A stretch of 16,936 nt of DNA from CAISIP01 sp038247175 (GTDB lineage: Bacteria > Pseudomonadota > Gammaproteobacteria > Burkholderiales > Burkholderiaceae_C): assembly GCA_038247175.1 (NCBI GenBank), contig JBBRVD010000074.1, positions 1 through 16,936 on the forward strand, written 5' to 3'. The notes below the pieces were generated by a model. That model was not told the DNA's origin. It ran no database searches and saw only the letters and a list, made by a program, of their open reading frames with translations. Of this stretch, positions 7,832 through 15,008 are shown piece by piece (the first letter of the stretch is position 1; each line of letters starts with the position of its first letter). A program made the translations under genes and the position numbers.

Positions 7832-7872
7832 AAAATGCAAAACGGCTCGATGCTGGTGCATACGAGCCGTTT
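7832..7872 (-). terminator. Attenuator terminator in the leuA leader
   Basis: On the minus strand AAACGGCTCG (7872-7863) pairs perfectly with CGAGCCGTTT (7849-7840). The loop can pair further (ATGC with GCAT) across one bulged base, giving about 14 pairs, and the stem runs into TTTTGCATTTT. It lies 37 bases before the type II leuA start and 16 bases after the leader-peptide stop codon, the layout of an amino-acid attenuator. I did not find a convincing competing antiterminator helix by eye. Confidence 0.7.
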
Positions 7873-7888
7873 GATCGATAAGCGCAGG

Positions 7889-7945
7889 TTACCGTCGTCG
7901 CCCGTACAGGGTTCCCGGTAGTAGTGCCAGCACAATCTTTTGCAT
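7889..7945 (-). CDS. leuL: Leucine leader peptide of the leuA attenuator
   Basis: Eighteen codons encode MQKIVLALLPGTLYGRRR followed by TAA. Four of the codons are Leu (CTG, CTA, CTA, CTG), with CTA-CTA adjacent at codons 8-9; CTA is expected to be a little-used leucine codon in a genome of this GC content, which would sharpen ribosome stalling when charged Leu-tRNA is low. The stop codon is 16 bases before the terminator stem. No Shine-Dalgarno precedes the ATG; instead a promoter -10 box ends six bases before it, so the transcript may begin at the AUG. The peptide presumably has no function of its own; its translation would report leucine supply to the leuA genes. Identification rests on codon content and position, not on a database match. 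Confidence 0.65.
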   Translation of the reverse strand: MQKIVLALLPGTLYGRRR

Positions 7946-7951
7946 GAGGGA

Positions 7952-7980
7952 AATGTAGCACAGCTGCAGATGCAGGTCAC
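7952..7980 (-). promoter_or_regulatory. Extended -10 promoter for the leu leader and leuA genes
   Basis: On the minus strand GTGACC (7980-7975, four of six to TTGACA) is separated by 17 bases from TACATT (7957-7952, four of six to TATAAT). TGC directly before the -10 gives an extended -10 element. The expected start, seven bases past the -10, is the A of the leader-peptide ATG at 7945. Confidence 0.5.
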
Positions 7981-8006
7981 CGCTCAAGCGATTGCCTCCC
8001 ACGCTC

Positions 8007-8819
8007 TCAATGCAAACCGCGCTCGTCGGGATCCTCGGTCGAGGTACTGATGACGCTGGTCTGCTGGCCCTTGTAACGGCGCCAGACATAGACCAGATAA
8101 CCGCTGATGCCATAGGCACCGAACAGGCCCAGCAGCGCCTTGGCTGGATCTATGCTGATCGCGCCGATGGCCAGCGCCACCAGCACGATCACCGGGAATG
8201 GCACGCTCCTGCGGGCACTGACGTCCTTGAAGCTGTAGAACGGGACGTTGGTGACCATCGTCAGGCCCGCGTACAAGGCCAGCGCGAACATGGGCCAGGC
8301 GACCTGCGGGCCCTTGACACCGAGTTCGGCCATCACCAGAATGAAACCGGCGATCAGCGCCGCGGCGGCCGGCGACGGCAGGCCCTGGAAAAAGCGCTTG
8401 TCCACGACCCCCGTGTTGACATTGAACCGCGCCAGTCGCAAAGCGGCGCATGCGCAATAGACGAAGGCGGCAATCCAGCCCCAGCGCCCCAGGCCGCGCA
8501 AGGCCCATTCATATGCGATCAGCGCCGGCGCAGCGCCGAACGACACCATGTCGGACAAGGAGTCCATCTGTTCACCGAACGCGCTTTGCGTGTTCGTCAT
8601 GCGCGCCACGCGGCCATCCAGGCTGTCGAGCACCATCGCGCAGAACACGCCAATGGCCGCCATGTCGAAGCGGCCGTTCATCGCCATGACGATCGAATAG
8701 AAACCCGCGAACAAGGCCGCGAGCGTCACCATGTTGGGCAGGATGTACAAGCCTTTGCGGCGCTTGGGCACGACGACGGTCTCGAGCTCCACCAATTCCG
8801 AATCTGCGCCATCAGGCAT
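8007..8819 (-). CDS. pssA: CDP-diacylglycerol--serine O-phosphatidyltransferase
   Basis: Integral inner-membrane enzyme making phosphatidylserine from CDP-diacylglycerol and serine, the precursor of phosphatidylethanolamine. The 270-residue protein has the CDP-alcohol phosphotransferase motif complete: Asp65, Asp68-Gly69, Ala72-Arg73, Gly82, Asp86, Asp90 (DSLDGRVAR then GEQMDSLSD). Several hydrophobic helices follow, including AALIAGFILVMAELG and FPVIVLVALAIGAI. I chose ATG 8819, which has GGAGA upstream; the frame extends to 8924 but that would start inside the ilvC terminator. It sits between ilvC and the leuA attenuator on the same strand, a conserved betaproteobacterial position. The decarboxylase gene psd, often adjacent in relatives as I recall, is not in this window. 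Confidence 0.94.
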   Translation of the reverse strand: MPDGADSELVELETVVVPKRRKGLYILPNMVTLAALFAGFYSIVMAMNGRFDMAAIGVFCAMVLDSLDGRVARMTNTQSAFGEQMDSLSDMVSFGAAPALIAYEWALRGLGRWGWIAAFVYCACAALRLARFNVNTGVVDKRFFQGLPSPAAAALIAGFILVMAELGVKGPQVAWPMFALALYAGLTMVTNVPFYSFKDVSARRSVPFPVIVLVALAIGAISIDPAKALLGLFGAYGISGYLVYVWRRYKGQQTSVISTSTEDPDERGLH

Positions 8820-8913
8820 AGTTTTGTTCTCCAACGCGTTCGAAGCGACAGCGGCCGCACAGTGTAAGACACGCCGTCTGCCGCCTCCCGAGGACGACGG
8901 CCACGCTGCAGCG

Positions 8914-8937
8914 AAAAAGGCCACCGAAGTGGCCTTT
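8914..8937 (-). terminator. Strong rho-independent terminator after ilvC
   Basis: On the minus strand AAAGGCCAC and GTGGCCTTT form a 9-pair stem closed by a TTCG tetraloop and followed by TTTTT. It lies 21 bases past the ilvC stop and separates ilvBNC from pssA. Confidence 0.9.
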
Positions 8938-8958
8938 GCAGAGCTCAGGACAAGACAC

Positions 8959-9975
8959 TCAGTTGCGGGTCTGATCGACCAGCTTGTTCTTCTTGATCCA
9001 GGGCATCATCGCGCGCAATTTTTCACCGACGACTTCGATCTGATGCTCGCCCATCAGGCGGCGGCGGCTGAGCAGGGTCGGCGCGCCGGCCTTGTTCTCC
9101 AGGATGAAGCTCTTGGCATAGTCGCCGCTTTGGATGTCCTTGAGGACCTGCTTCATCACCTTCTTCGTCTCATCGGTGATGATGCGCGGTCCGGTCACGT
9201 ATTCACCATATTCGGCGTTGTTCGAGATCGAGTAGTTCATGTTGGCGATGCCGCCTTCATAGATCATGTCCACAATCAGCTTGAGCTCGTGCAGGCATTC
9301 GAAGTACGCCATCTCGGGCGCGTATCCAGCCTCGACCAGGGTCTCGAAGCCGGCCTTGATCAGTTCGACCGTGCCTCCGCACAACACGGCCTGCTCGCCG
9401 AACAGGTCGGTCTCGGTCTCCTCGCGGAAGTTGGTCTCGATGATGCCGGCCTTGCCGCCACCGTTGGCCATCGCGTAGCTCAGCGCGAGCTCGCGCGTGC
9501 GGCCCGACTTGTCTTGCGCGATCGCGATCAGGTGCGGCACGCCGCCACCCTGAGCGTAAGTGCCGCGCACCGTATGGCCGGGCGCCTTGGGCGCGACCAT
9601 CCAGACGTCCAGGTCGGCGCGCGGCGTGACCAGGCCGTAATGCACGTTAAAGCCGTGCGCAAACACCAGCGAGGCGCCCGACTTGATGTTGGGCTCGACT
9701 TCGGTCGCGTACACGGTGCCGATCTGCTCGTCGGGCAGCAGGATCATGACCACGTCGGCAGCCTTGACCGCATCGGCGACTTCCGCGACCTTGAGGCCGG
9801 CCTTCTCGACCTTTGGCCAGGAGGCGCCACCCTTGCGCAGGCCAACGATCACCTTGACGCCGCTGTCGTTCAGATTCTGCGCATGGGCATGGCCCTGGCT
9901 GCCATAACCGATGATGGCCACGGTCTTGCCCTTGATCAGGCTCAGATCACAATCCTTGTCGTAATAGACTTTCAT
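8959..9975 (-). CDS. ilvC: Ketol-acid reductoisomerase (NADP+), class I
   Basis: Second common step of valine, leucine and isoleucine synthesis: isomerises and reduces acetolactate or acetohydroxybutyrate using NADPH and Mg2+. At 338 residues it is the short class I form. The Rossmann motif GYGSQGHAHAQN is at 23-34, the cofactor-binding loop LRKGGASW at 46-53, and the metal-binding acids are Asp190, Glu194, Glu226 and Glu230. ATG 9975 has AGGAG upstream. It follows ilvN by 23 bases, so the two are surely co-transcribed, and it is closed by the strong hairpin at 8914-8937. Confidence 0.97.
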   Translation of the reverse strand: MKVYYDKDCDLSLIKGKTVAIIGYGSQGHAHAQNLNDSGVKVIVGLRKGGASWPKVEKAGLKVAEVADAVKAADVVMILLPDEQIGTVYATEVEPNIKSGASLVFAHGFNVHYGLVTPRADLDVWMVAPKAPGHTVRGTYAQGGGVPHLIAIAQDKSGRTRELALSYAMANGGGKAGIIETNFREETETDLFGEQAVLCGGTVELIKAGFETLVEAGYAPEMAYFECLHELKLIVDMIYEGGIANMNYSISNNAEYGEYVTGPRIITDETKKVMKQVLKDIQSGDYAKSFILENKAGAPTLLSRRRLMGEHQIEVVGEKLRAMMPWIKKNKLVDQTRN

Positions 9976-9998
9976 TTCGTTTCTCCTAAAGTGGTCGC

Positions 9999-10490
9999 TC
10001 AGACCCGCAAAATCCGTTCGCCGCGGCCAATCCCGCTCGATCCGGTCCTCACCGTTTCCAGAATCGCACTGCGCTCGATCGCCTCGAGGAAGGCATCGTT
10101 CTTCGACTGCACACCGGTCAGCTCAATGGTGTAGCTTTTCTCGGTGACATCGATGATGCGCCCCCGGAAGATGTCGGCCATGCGTTTCATTTCCTCGCGC
10201 TCCTTGCCGACCGCGCGCACCTTGACCATCATCAGTTCGCGCTCGGTATAAGCGCCCTCCGTCAGGTCCACCACCTTGACCACCTCGATCAGGCGGTTCA
10301 GGTGTTTGGTGATCTGTTCGATCACGTCGTCGGAGCCGGTCGTCTGAATCGTCATGCGCGACAGGCTGGGGTCCTCGGTCGGCGCGACGGTCAAGGACTC
10401 GATGTTGTAACCGCGCGCGGAAAAAAGCCCGACCACGCGGGACAGGGCCCCGGGCATGTTCTCGAGCAGGACTGCAATGATATGTTTCAT
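9999..10490 (-). CDS. ilvN: Acetolactate synthase small (regulatory) subunit
   Basis: Regulatory partner of the large subunit upstream; its ACT domain binds valine for feedback inhibition and raises catalytic activity. The 163-residue protein starts with the ACT domain MKHIIAVLLENMPGALSRVV and continues with GYNIESLTVAPTEDPSLSRMT and the C-terminal domain (TERELMMVKVRA, then FRGRIIDV). I chose ATG 10490, with AGAGGA upstream, over an open frame reaching 10625 whose extra residues are not homologous. The gene lies 144 bases after ilvB, an unusually wide gap for this operon. Also called ilvH in some genomes. Confidence 0.96.
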   Translation of the reverse strand: MKHIIAVLLENMPGALSRVVGLFSARGYNIESLTVAPTEDPSLSRMTIQTTGSDDVIEQITKHLNRLIEVVKVVDLTEGAYTERELMMVKVRAVGKEREEMKRMADIFRGRIIDVTEKSYTIELTGVQSKNDAFLEAIERSAILETVRTGSSGIGRGERILRV

Positions 10491-10519
10491 GAAGGGATTC
10501 CTCTTTTCGCCGCCCTCCC

Positions 10520-10539
10520 CTGGTTGCGGTAACAACCAG
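10520..10539 (-). other. Hairpin in the ilvB-ilvN gap
   Basis: CTGGTTG (10520-10526) pairs with CAACCAG (10533-10539) around a 6-base loop, 30 bases before ilvN. On the minus strand no T-run follows; a purine-rich stretch leads to the ilvN ribosome site. It could be an RNA-processing or stabilising structure; no function can be assigned. Confidence 0.35.
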
Positions 10540-10634
10540 ACTTGGCAAGCAATAGACGCATCGACAGGTGGAAAACGCACTCTGCGGGCCGGCGCGATGC
10601 CGGGGGCGGAGAGCGTTGGGATCACGAAAGGTCG

Positions 10635-12434
10635 TTAGAGCTCCTCGGATCCCAGCAGCATTTCGGTGATACCCATGCCGGCCTTGACCATCGGAAAGAC
10701 GTTCTCGGTCGGGTCGGTGCGGAAATCCATGAAGACCGTGCGGTCCTTGAGTTTGCGCGCTTCGCGCAGCGCGCCCTCGACGTCTCCCGGCTTTTCTATC
10801 AGCATGCCGACGTGTCCATAGGCCTCGGCCAGCTTGACGAAATTGGGTAGCGCGTCCATGTAGCTGTGGCTGTAGCGCCCTTCGTAGTCGAGTTCCTGCC
10901 ACTGGCGCACCATGCCTAGATAACGGTTGTTCAGCGACACGATCTTGATCGGCGTGTTGTACTGCAGACAGGTGGAAAGCTCCTGGATGCACATCTGCAC
11001 CGAGCCTTCGCCCGTGATGCAGAACACCTCGGCCTCGGGCTTGGCCAGCTTGATGCCCATCGCATAGGGGATGCCCACGCCCATCGTACCCAGCCCGCCC
11101 GAGTTGATCCAGCGCCGCGGTTCGTCGAAGCGGTAATACTGCGCCGCCCACATCTGGTGCTGTCCGACGTCGGACGTGATGTAGGTCTCGCTGTCCTTGG
11201 TCATGCCCCACAAGGTCTGCACCACATGCTGCGGCTTGATGACGTCGCCCTTGCCCATGTCGAAACGCAGGCAGTCGCGCGCGCGCCACTCCTCGATCGT
11301 GCTCCACCAGAGCGCCAGTGCGTCTGGATCCGGGCGCAACGGGCTCTCGCGGATCATCGCCAGCATCTCGGTCAATACGTCCTTGACGTCACCGACGATC
11401 GGTATGTCGACCTTGACCCGCTTGGAAATGCTCGAGGGGTCGATATCGATATGGATGATCTTGCGCTCGTTCTGCGCAAAGTGTTTCGGATTGCCGATCA
11501 CCCTGTCGTCGAATCGTGCCCCCACCGCCAGCAAAACGTCGCAGTTCTGCATCGCGTTATTGGCCTCGATGGTGCCATGCATGCCCAGCATGCCGAGGAA
11601 TTTGCGGTCGCTGGCCGGATAGGCTCCCAAACCCATCAGCGTGTTGGTCACCGGGTAACCCAGCATGTCGACCAACCTGCGCAACTCGGCCGAAGCATTG
11701 CTCAGCAACACCCCGCCACCGGAATAGATGTAAGGCCGCTTGGCCGTCAGCAACAACTGCAGCGCCTTGCGGATCTGGCCACCGTGACCCTTGCGCACCG
11801 GGTTGTACGAGCGCATCTCGACGGTCTTGGGGTAACCGTGGTACGGCACCATCTTGAACGAGACATCTTTCGGGACATCCACCACCACCGGGCCTGGGCG
11901 GCCGGTCCGCGCAATATGGAACGCCTTCTTCATCACGTCGGCGACATCGCGCGCATCCTTCACCAGGAAATTGTGCTTGACGATGGGCCGGGTAATACCC
12001 ACGGTGTCGCACTCCTGGAACGCGTCCAGGCCGATTGCCGCTGTCGGCACCTGCCCGGTGATGATCACCATCGGAATGCTGTCCATGTAGGCTGTGGCGA
12101 TGCCGGTCACCGCATTCGTCACGCCGGGCCCCGAGGTCACCAGGGCCACGCCGACATCACCGGTGGCACGGGCATAACCGTCGGCCGCGTGAACCGCGGC
12201 CTGCTCGTGGCGTACCAGCACATGCTGGATCGTGTCCTGCTTGTAGAAGGCGTCGTAGATATGCAGCACCGCGCCGCCTGGGTAACCCCAGACGTACTTG
12301 ACGCCTTCGGCCTGCAGCGCCTTGATCAGGATTTCGGCGCCGCGCAGTTCCGGCACCGCAGGTGCGGACGAGGCCATGGGATTGGGCGTGCTCACGGCAG
12401 CCGCCGAACTGATTTCGGCCTTGGATATTTCCAT
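10635..12434 (-). CDS. ilvB: Acetolactate synthase, large (catalytic) subunit
   Basis: Thiamine-diphosphate enzyme that condenses two pyruvates, or pyruvate and 2-oxobutyrate, as the first common step of branched-chain amino acid synthesis. The 599 residues show the catalytic Glu77 in RHEQAAVHAADGYARATG, SGPGVTN (101-107), the FAD-binding middle domain (SGGGV near 238, GARFDDR near 305) and the TPP/Mg motif running from GEGS (475-478) to NN (502-503). GEG replaces the usual GDG; as I recall many betaproteobacterial IlvB proteins share this. ATG 12434 (MEISKAE) has AAAGG ten bases upstream and is followed by about 30 Ala/Ser/Pro-rich residues before homology starts; the open frame further upstream is not homologous. 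Divergent from the sigma-factor gene. Confidence 0.96.
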   Translation of the reverse strand: MEISKAEISSAAAVSTPNPMASSAPAVPELRGAEILIKALQAEGVKYVWGYPGGAVLHIYDAFYKQDTIQHVLVRHEQAAVHAADGYARATGDVGVALVTSGPGVTNAVTGIATAYMDSIPMVIITGQVPTAAIGLDAFQECDTVGITRPIVKHNFLVKDARDVADVMKKAFHIARTGRPGPVVVDVPKDVSFKMVPYHGYPKTVEMRSYNPVRKGHGGQIRKALQLLLTAKRPYIYSGGGVLLSNASAELRRLVDMLGYPVTNTLMGLGAYPASDRKFLGMLGMHGTIEANNAMQNCDVLLAVGARFDDRVIGNPKHFAQNERKIIHIDIDPSSISKRVKVDIPIVGDVKDVLTEMLAMIRESPLRPDPDALALWWSTIEEWRARDCLRFDMGKGDVIKPQHVVQTLWGMTKDSETYITSDVGQHQMWAAQYYRFDEPRRWINSGGLGTMGVGIPYAMGIKLAKPEAEVFCITGEGSVQMCIQELSTCLQYNTPIKIVSLNNRYLGMVRQWQELDYEGRYSHSYMDALPNFVKLAEAYGHVGMLIEKPGDVEGALREARKLKDRTVFMDFRTDPTENVFPMVKAGMGITEMLLGSEEL

Positions 12435-12587
12435 GATGATGAACCTTTGTGAATTTCTCTGACGAAAGACCTTGGGTGCCCCTTCGCAAACGCTTGTGGC
12501 GTCGCATCGGAACTTGAGGCCAAAGCCACAGGCGCAACCAATAATGCGCCAGACCATGACCCGTTTGCCATTTGAAGAGCAGGCGGC

Positions 12588-12596
12588 ATTATCGCA
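12588..12596 (-). promoter_or_regulatory. Extended -10 promoter element for ilvB
   Basis: The minus strand reads TGC-GATAAT, five of six to TATAAT with the extended TG. No good -35 is seen (CGCGAT at 17 bases). Transcription would begin near 12581 and leave a leader of roughly 147 bases before ilvB. That leader holds a six-pair hairpin (12531-12536 with 12545-12550) but no U-run. Confidence 0.4.
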
Positions 12597-12625
12597 CTCC
12601 AAAAATCCGGATCGCGTGATGCGCC

Positions 12626-12655
12626 CTGAAAATAGGGCAGTGGCGATGCCATAAT
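12626..12655 (+). promoter_or_regulatory. Promoter of the sigma-factor operon with an overlapping dyad
   Basis: CTGAAA (12626-12631, four of six) is followed after 18 bases by CATAAT (12650-12655, five of six), giving a sigma-70-type promoter about 28 bases before the GTG start. The inverted repeat GCCCT-gaaaat-AGGGC (12623-12638) covers the -35 box and is a candidate operator, possibly also seen by the divergent ilvB promoter. Confidence 0.4.
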
Positions 12656-12689
12656 CCCCCCGGACGAGCGCACAGGCAGGCCCGACAGG

Positions 12690-13301
12690 GTGGCATACAC
12701 AAACACTCCGCCCGCGCACCGCATACCGTCCCCATTGGCAACAGAACAAGAACTCTCCGATTTTTTGCGAAGCGTCGAGAAGCGGGCGTTCAAGCGTTCG
12801 CTCTACCATGTGCGCAACGAGGAATCGGCACTCGACATTGTGCAGGACAGCATGATGCGGTTGGCCGAGAGTTACGGCGACAAGCCGGTGTCCGAATTGC
12901 CCATGCTGTTCCAGCGCATCCTGGCCAACTGTACCCTTGACTGGTTTCGGCGCAACAAGACGCGCAATGCCCTGTTCTCGAACGTCGGAGACTTCGGGTC
13001 ACCCGACGACAATGGGGACTTCGACCTGCTGGAGGTCTTGTCCGACAGCGAGGCGACACAGCAGACGGAAAGCGCGCAGGACGCCACGCAAAGGGCCCAG
13101 ACCTTGCGGGATATCGAAACTGAGATACAAAGGTTGCCGCTGCGTCAACGAGAAGCCTTCATGATGCGTTACTGGGAAGAGTTGGACGTCGCCGAGACCG
13201 CCGCCGTCATGGGCTGTTCGCCGGGGAGCGTCAAAACGCACTGTTCACGTGCTGTGCAGGCGCTCGCCCGGGCGCTGCGCGCCAGGGGGATCACATTATG
13301 A
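12690..13301 (+). CDS. ECF-like sigma-70 family RNA polymerase sigma factor
   Basis: A 203-residue two-domain sigma factor. Region 2 spans about 33-95 (ALDIVQDSMMRLAESYG, then the DWFRRNKTRN stretch), followed by an acidic linker and region 4 (about 143-198) with LPLRQREAFMMRYWEELDVA and the helix-turn-helix AAVMGCSPGSVKTHCSRAV. Regions 1 and 3 are absent, as in ECF (group 4) sigmas. GTG 12690 is given as start; TTG 12735 (LATEQELSDFL) is a real alternative, since homology begins there, but neither has a clear Shine-Dalgarno. It overlaps the DUF3619 gene by four bases, so the two are translationally coupled, the usual arrangement of sigma and anti-sigma. Its promoter target and signal are unknown. 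Confidence 0.9.
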   Translation: MAYTNTPPAHRIPSPLATEQELSDFLRSVEKRAFKRSLYHVRNEESALDIVQDSMMRLAESYGDKPVSELPMLFQRILANCTLDWFRRNKTRNALFSNVGDFGSPDDNGDFDLLEVLSDSEATQQTESAQDATQRAQTLRDIETEIQRLPLRQREAFMMRYWEELDVAETAAVMGCSPGSVKTHCSRAVQALARALRARGITL

Positions 13302-13738
13302 GCCGTTCACAGAACCACCAACTGGCGCTTGCCGAGGAGCGACTGGGCCTGAAGATCGCAGCCCGGCTGTCCGAAGCCAGCGATGCCGTGCCGCACGACA
13401 TCGAAGAGCGCCTGCGCCATGCCCGCATGCTGGCGCTGTCACGGCGCAAGCAACCACGAACCGCAACGGCTGATGCGTGGCTGCCTCTGGGCCAGAGCGC
13501 CGCGCTGGGCGGCCCCACCGGCCAGGAGGCAAGCTGGTGGCAGCGCTGGGCCATGGTTTTGCCGGTTTTGGTCCTCGTCATCGGCCTGGTGGCCATCGAC
13601 AGGGTTCTGGACGACAAGACAGCGAAGGAGATCGCCAAGATTGACGCGGCCTTGCTCGTGGACGACCTGCCGCCAGTCGCCTACACGGATGCGGGCTTTC
13701 TGCAGTTCCTCCGTTTGAACCACGGCACAACGCGGTAA
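13298..13738 (+). CDS. DUF3619 single-pass membrane protein, candidate anti-sigma factor
   Basis: The 146-residue protein has a soluble N-terminal part (1-80) with an amphipathic stretch including EERLRHARMLALSRR, one transmembrane helix at about 84-100 (WAMVLPVLVLVIGLVAI), and a short periplasmic tail. It matches my recollection of DUF3619, a family found next to this sigma factor in Burkholderiales. The topology and the ATGA overlap with the sigma gene suggest it holds the sigma at the membrane, but no recognisable anti-sigma domain such as ZAS (no His-x3-Cys-x2-Cys) is present, so this role is inferred from context only. Confidence 0.75.
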   Translation: MSRSQNHQLALAEERLGLKIAARLSEASDAVPHDIEERLRHARMLALSRRKQPRTATADAWLPLGQSAALGGPTGQEASWWQRWAMVLPVLVLVIGLVAIDRVLDDKTAKEIAKIDAALLVDDLPPVAYTDAGFLQFLRLNHGTTR

Positions 13739-13752
13739 CAAGACGGTCACTG

Positions 13753-14388
13753 ATGCATGTCCATCCGCTGTTCAGTCGTCTGCGGCTGATACCGTACCTG
13801 GTCTGCCTGGCTTTCGTGGTTCCGGGCTTGCCCGTCATCGGCCAGACATCCGCCAATGGCAACCCGGCCAAGCCAGCGGCGGCCCCGTTGAACAGCACGC
13901 TGGCTTGGAACCGGCTGAGCGCCAGGCAACAGGCGGCATTGCAGCCACTGGCCCCGATCTGGAACGAGATCAACGCCAGCCGCAAGCGCAAGTGGATCGC
14001 GCTGTCGGCCGACTTTGAAAAGCTCTCGCCTGCCGAAAGAGCCAAGCTGCATGGCCGTATGCGCGAATGGGCGGCGCTGAGCAACGCCGACCGCAACCAG
14101 GCCCGGCTGAATTTCGCCGAAACCCGTGGCTTGTCCAGCGAACAGAAGAAGGCGCATTGGGAAGCCTACCAGGCGCTGACCCCGGAACAAAAGCAGCAGT
14201 TGGCGAGTCAGGCGTCGAGCCAAACGGCCATCGGCGCGGCACCAGCCGTCACCCATCGATCCACGGGTAAACTTGCGGCTGTGCCAGTGACCCGCTCTGA
14301 CGCCGGGTCCGCGGCGTCCCCATCTCCATCCTTGCCCGCCGCCCATTCGGAAGCTGGCGCCAAGGCAGACGGAACCCCGAGTCCATGA
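13753..14388 (+). CDS. DUF3106 secreted helical protein
   Basis: A 211-residue protein with an N-terminal signal sequence (hydrophobic 12-30, LIPYLVCLAFVVPGLPVIG). The middle (about 51-152) is charged and helical, built of repeated units that start LS or LT and carry Trp or Gln-rich helices: LSARQQAAL, LSPAERAKL, LSNADRNQARL, LSSEQKKAHW, LTPEQKQQL. The last 55 residues are Ala/Ser/Pro-rich and probably disordered. The family resembles DUF3106 as I recall it; its function is not established. Helical periplasmic proteins of this kind can sense or buffer misfolded protein or metals, but nothing here proves that. It lies 14 bases after the DUF3619 gene and overlaps the RDD gene by four. Confidence 0.75.
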   Translation: MHVHPLFSRLRLIPYLVCLAFVVPGLPVIGQTSANGNPAKPAAAPLNSTLAWNRLSARQQAALQPLAPIWNEINASRKRKWIALSADFEKLSPAERAKLHGRMREWAALSNADRNQARLNFAETRGLSSEQKKAHWEAYQALTPEQKQQLASQASSQTAIGAAPAVTHRSTGKLAAVPVTRSDAGSAASPSPSLPAAHSEAGAKADGTPSP

Positions 14389-14957
14389 GCGTGACTGACA
14401 ACCCTTCCCCGCCAACCGCCGGCGGTAGCACTACACGATCGGACACATCCTCCCCGCCGAGCTTGCTGACCACACCGTCCCTGCTGCGCCGAATGGCCTG
14501 CTGGCTGTACGAAGGCATGTTGCTGTTCGGCGTCGTGTTCATCGCCGGCTACCTGTTCGGAACCCTGAGCCAGACCCGCAATGCGATGGACAACCGGCAT
14601 GCGCTGCAGGCCTTTCTGTTCGTCGTGTTCGGCATCTACTTCACCTGGTTCTGGGCGCGCGGACAGACCCTGGCCATGAAGACCTGGGATATCGCGGTGG
14701 TGGACCGTGCCGGTCGGCCGATCACGCAGCAGCGCGCGCTGGTACGCTACCTGTCGAGCTGGTTGTGGTTGCTGCCGCCGCTGGCCGTCATCGCTCCGTA
14801 CAACCTCGGTGGCGGCGAGACCGCACTGGTCCTGATCGGCTGGGTCATCATATGGGCCGTGCTCAGCCACTTTCATCCGCGGCAACAGTTCTGGCACGAC
14901 GCCATCGCCGGAACCCGGTTGGTCACCCGCACCCGTGAGCCCAGGAAGGGCCCATGA
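14385..14957 (+). CDS. RDD-family membrane protein
   Basis: The 190-residue protein has a disordered N terminus (1-30), then helices at about 44-62, 72-91, 124-139 and 145-162. The RDD-domain landmarks are RRMACWLYEGMLL (35-47), GQTLAMKTWDIAVVD (93-107) and the C-terminal QQFWHDAIAGTRLV (167-180). The name-giving first Asp of the RDD pattern appears here as Glu43. RDD proteins are poorly characterised; some are linked to ion transport. It overlaps the DUF3106 gene by four bases (ATGA, 14385-14388) and so belongs to the sigma-factor operon. Confidence 0.85.
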   Translation: MSVTDNPSPPTAGGSTTRSDTSSPPSLLTTPSLLRRMACWLYEGMLLFGVVFIAGYLFGTLSQTRNAMDNRHALQAFLFVVFGIYFTWFWARGQTLAMKTWDIAVVDRAGRPITQQRALVRYLSSWLWLLPPLAVIAPYNLGGGETALVLIGWVIIWAVLSHFHPRQQFWHDAIAGTRLVTRTREPRKGP

Positions 14958-15008
14958 GCGTGCGAGCACCCAGTCGCACGCATGGCGTCGCGGCATGACA
15001 AGGCCTTG

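Noticed and set aside
7796..7861. Type II LeuA starting at 7861 with 22 extra residues
   Set aside because: That start lies in the attenuator hairpin, the extra residues are not conserved, and ATG 7795 has a good ribosome site.
8731..10134. A 467-codon plus-strand frame opposite ilvC and part of pssA and ilvN
   Set aside because: Shadow of well-identified genes; the sequence is His/Asp/Leu-rich in the pattern of antisense translation and has no family signature.
12435..12582. A Leu/Val-containing leader peptide for ilvB (frame with GALLVAPVAL)
   Set aside because: The frame has no stop before ilvB and runs past its start, the codons are not clustered strongly enough, and no terminator hairpin with a U-run is present. 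The short hairpin at 12531-12550 alone is not enough.
12435..12809. N-terminal extension of IlvB to 724 residues
   Set aside because: The added residues match no part of the enzyme and would put the start upstream of the likely promoter; the ATG at 12434 has a ribosome site and gives the normal length.
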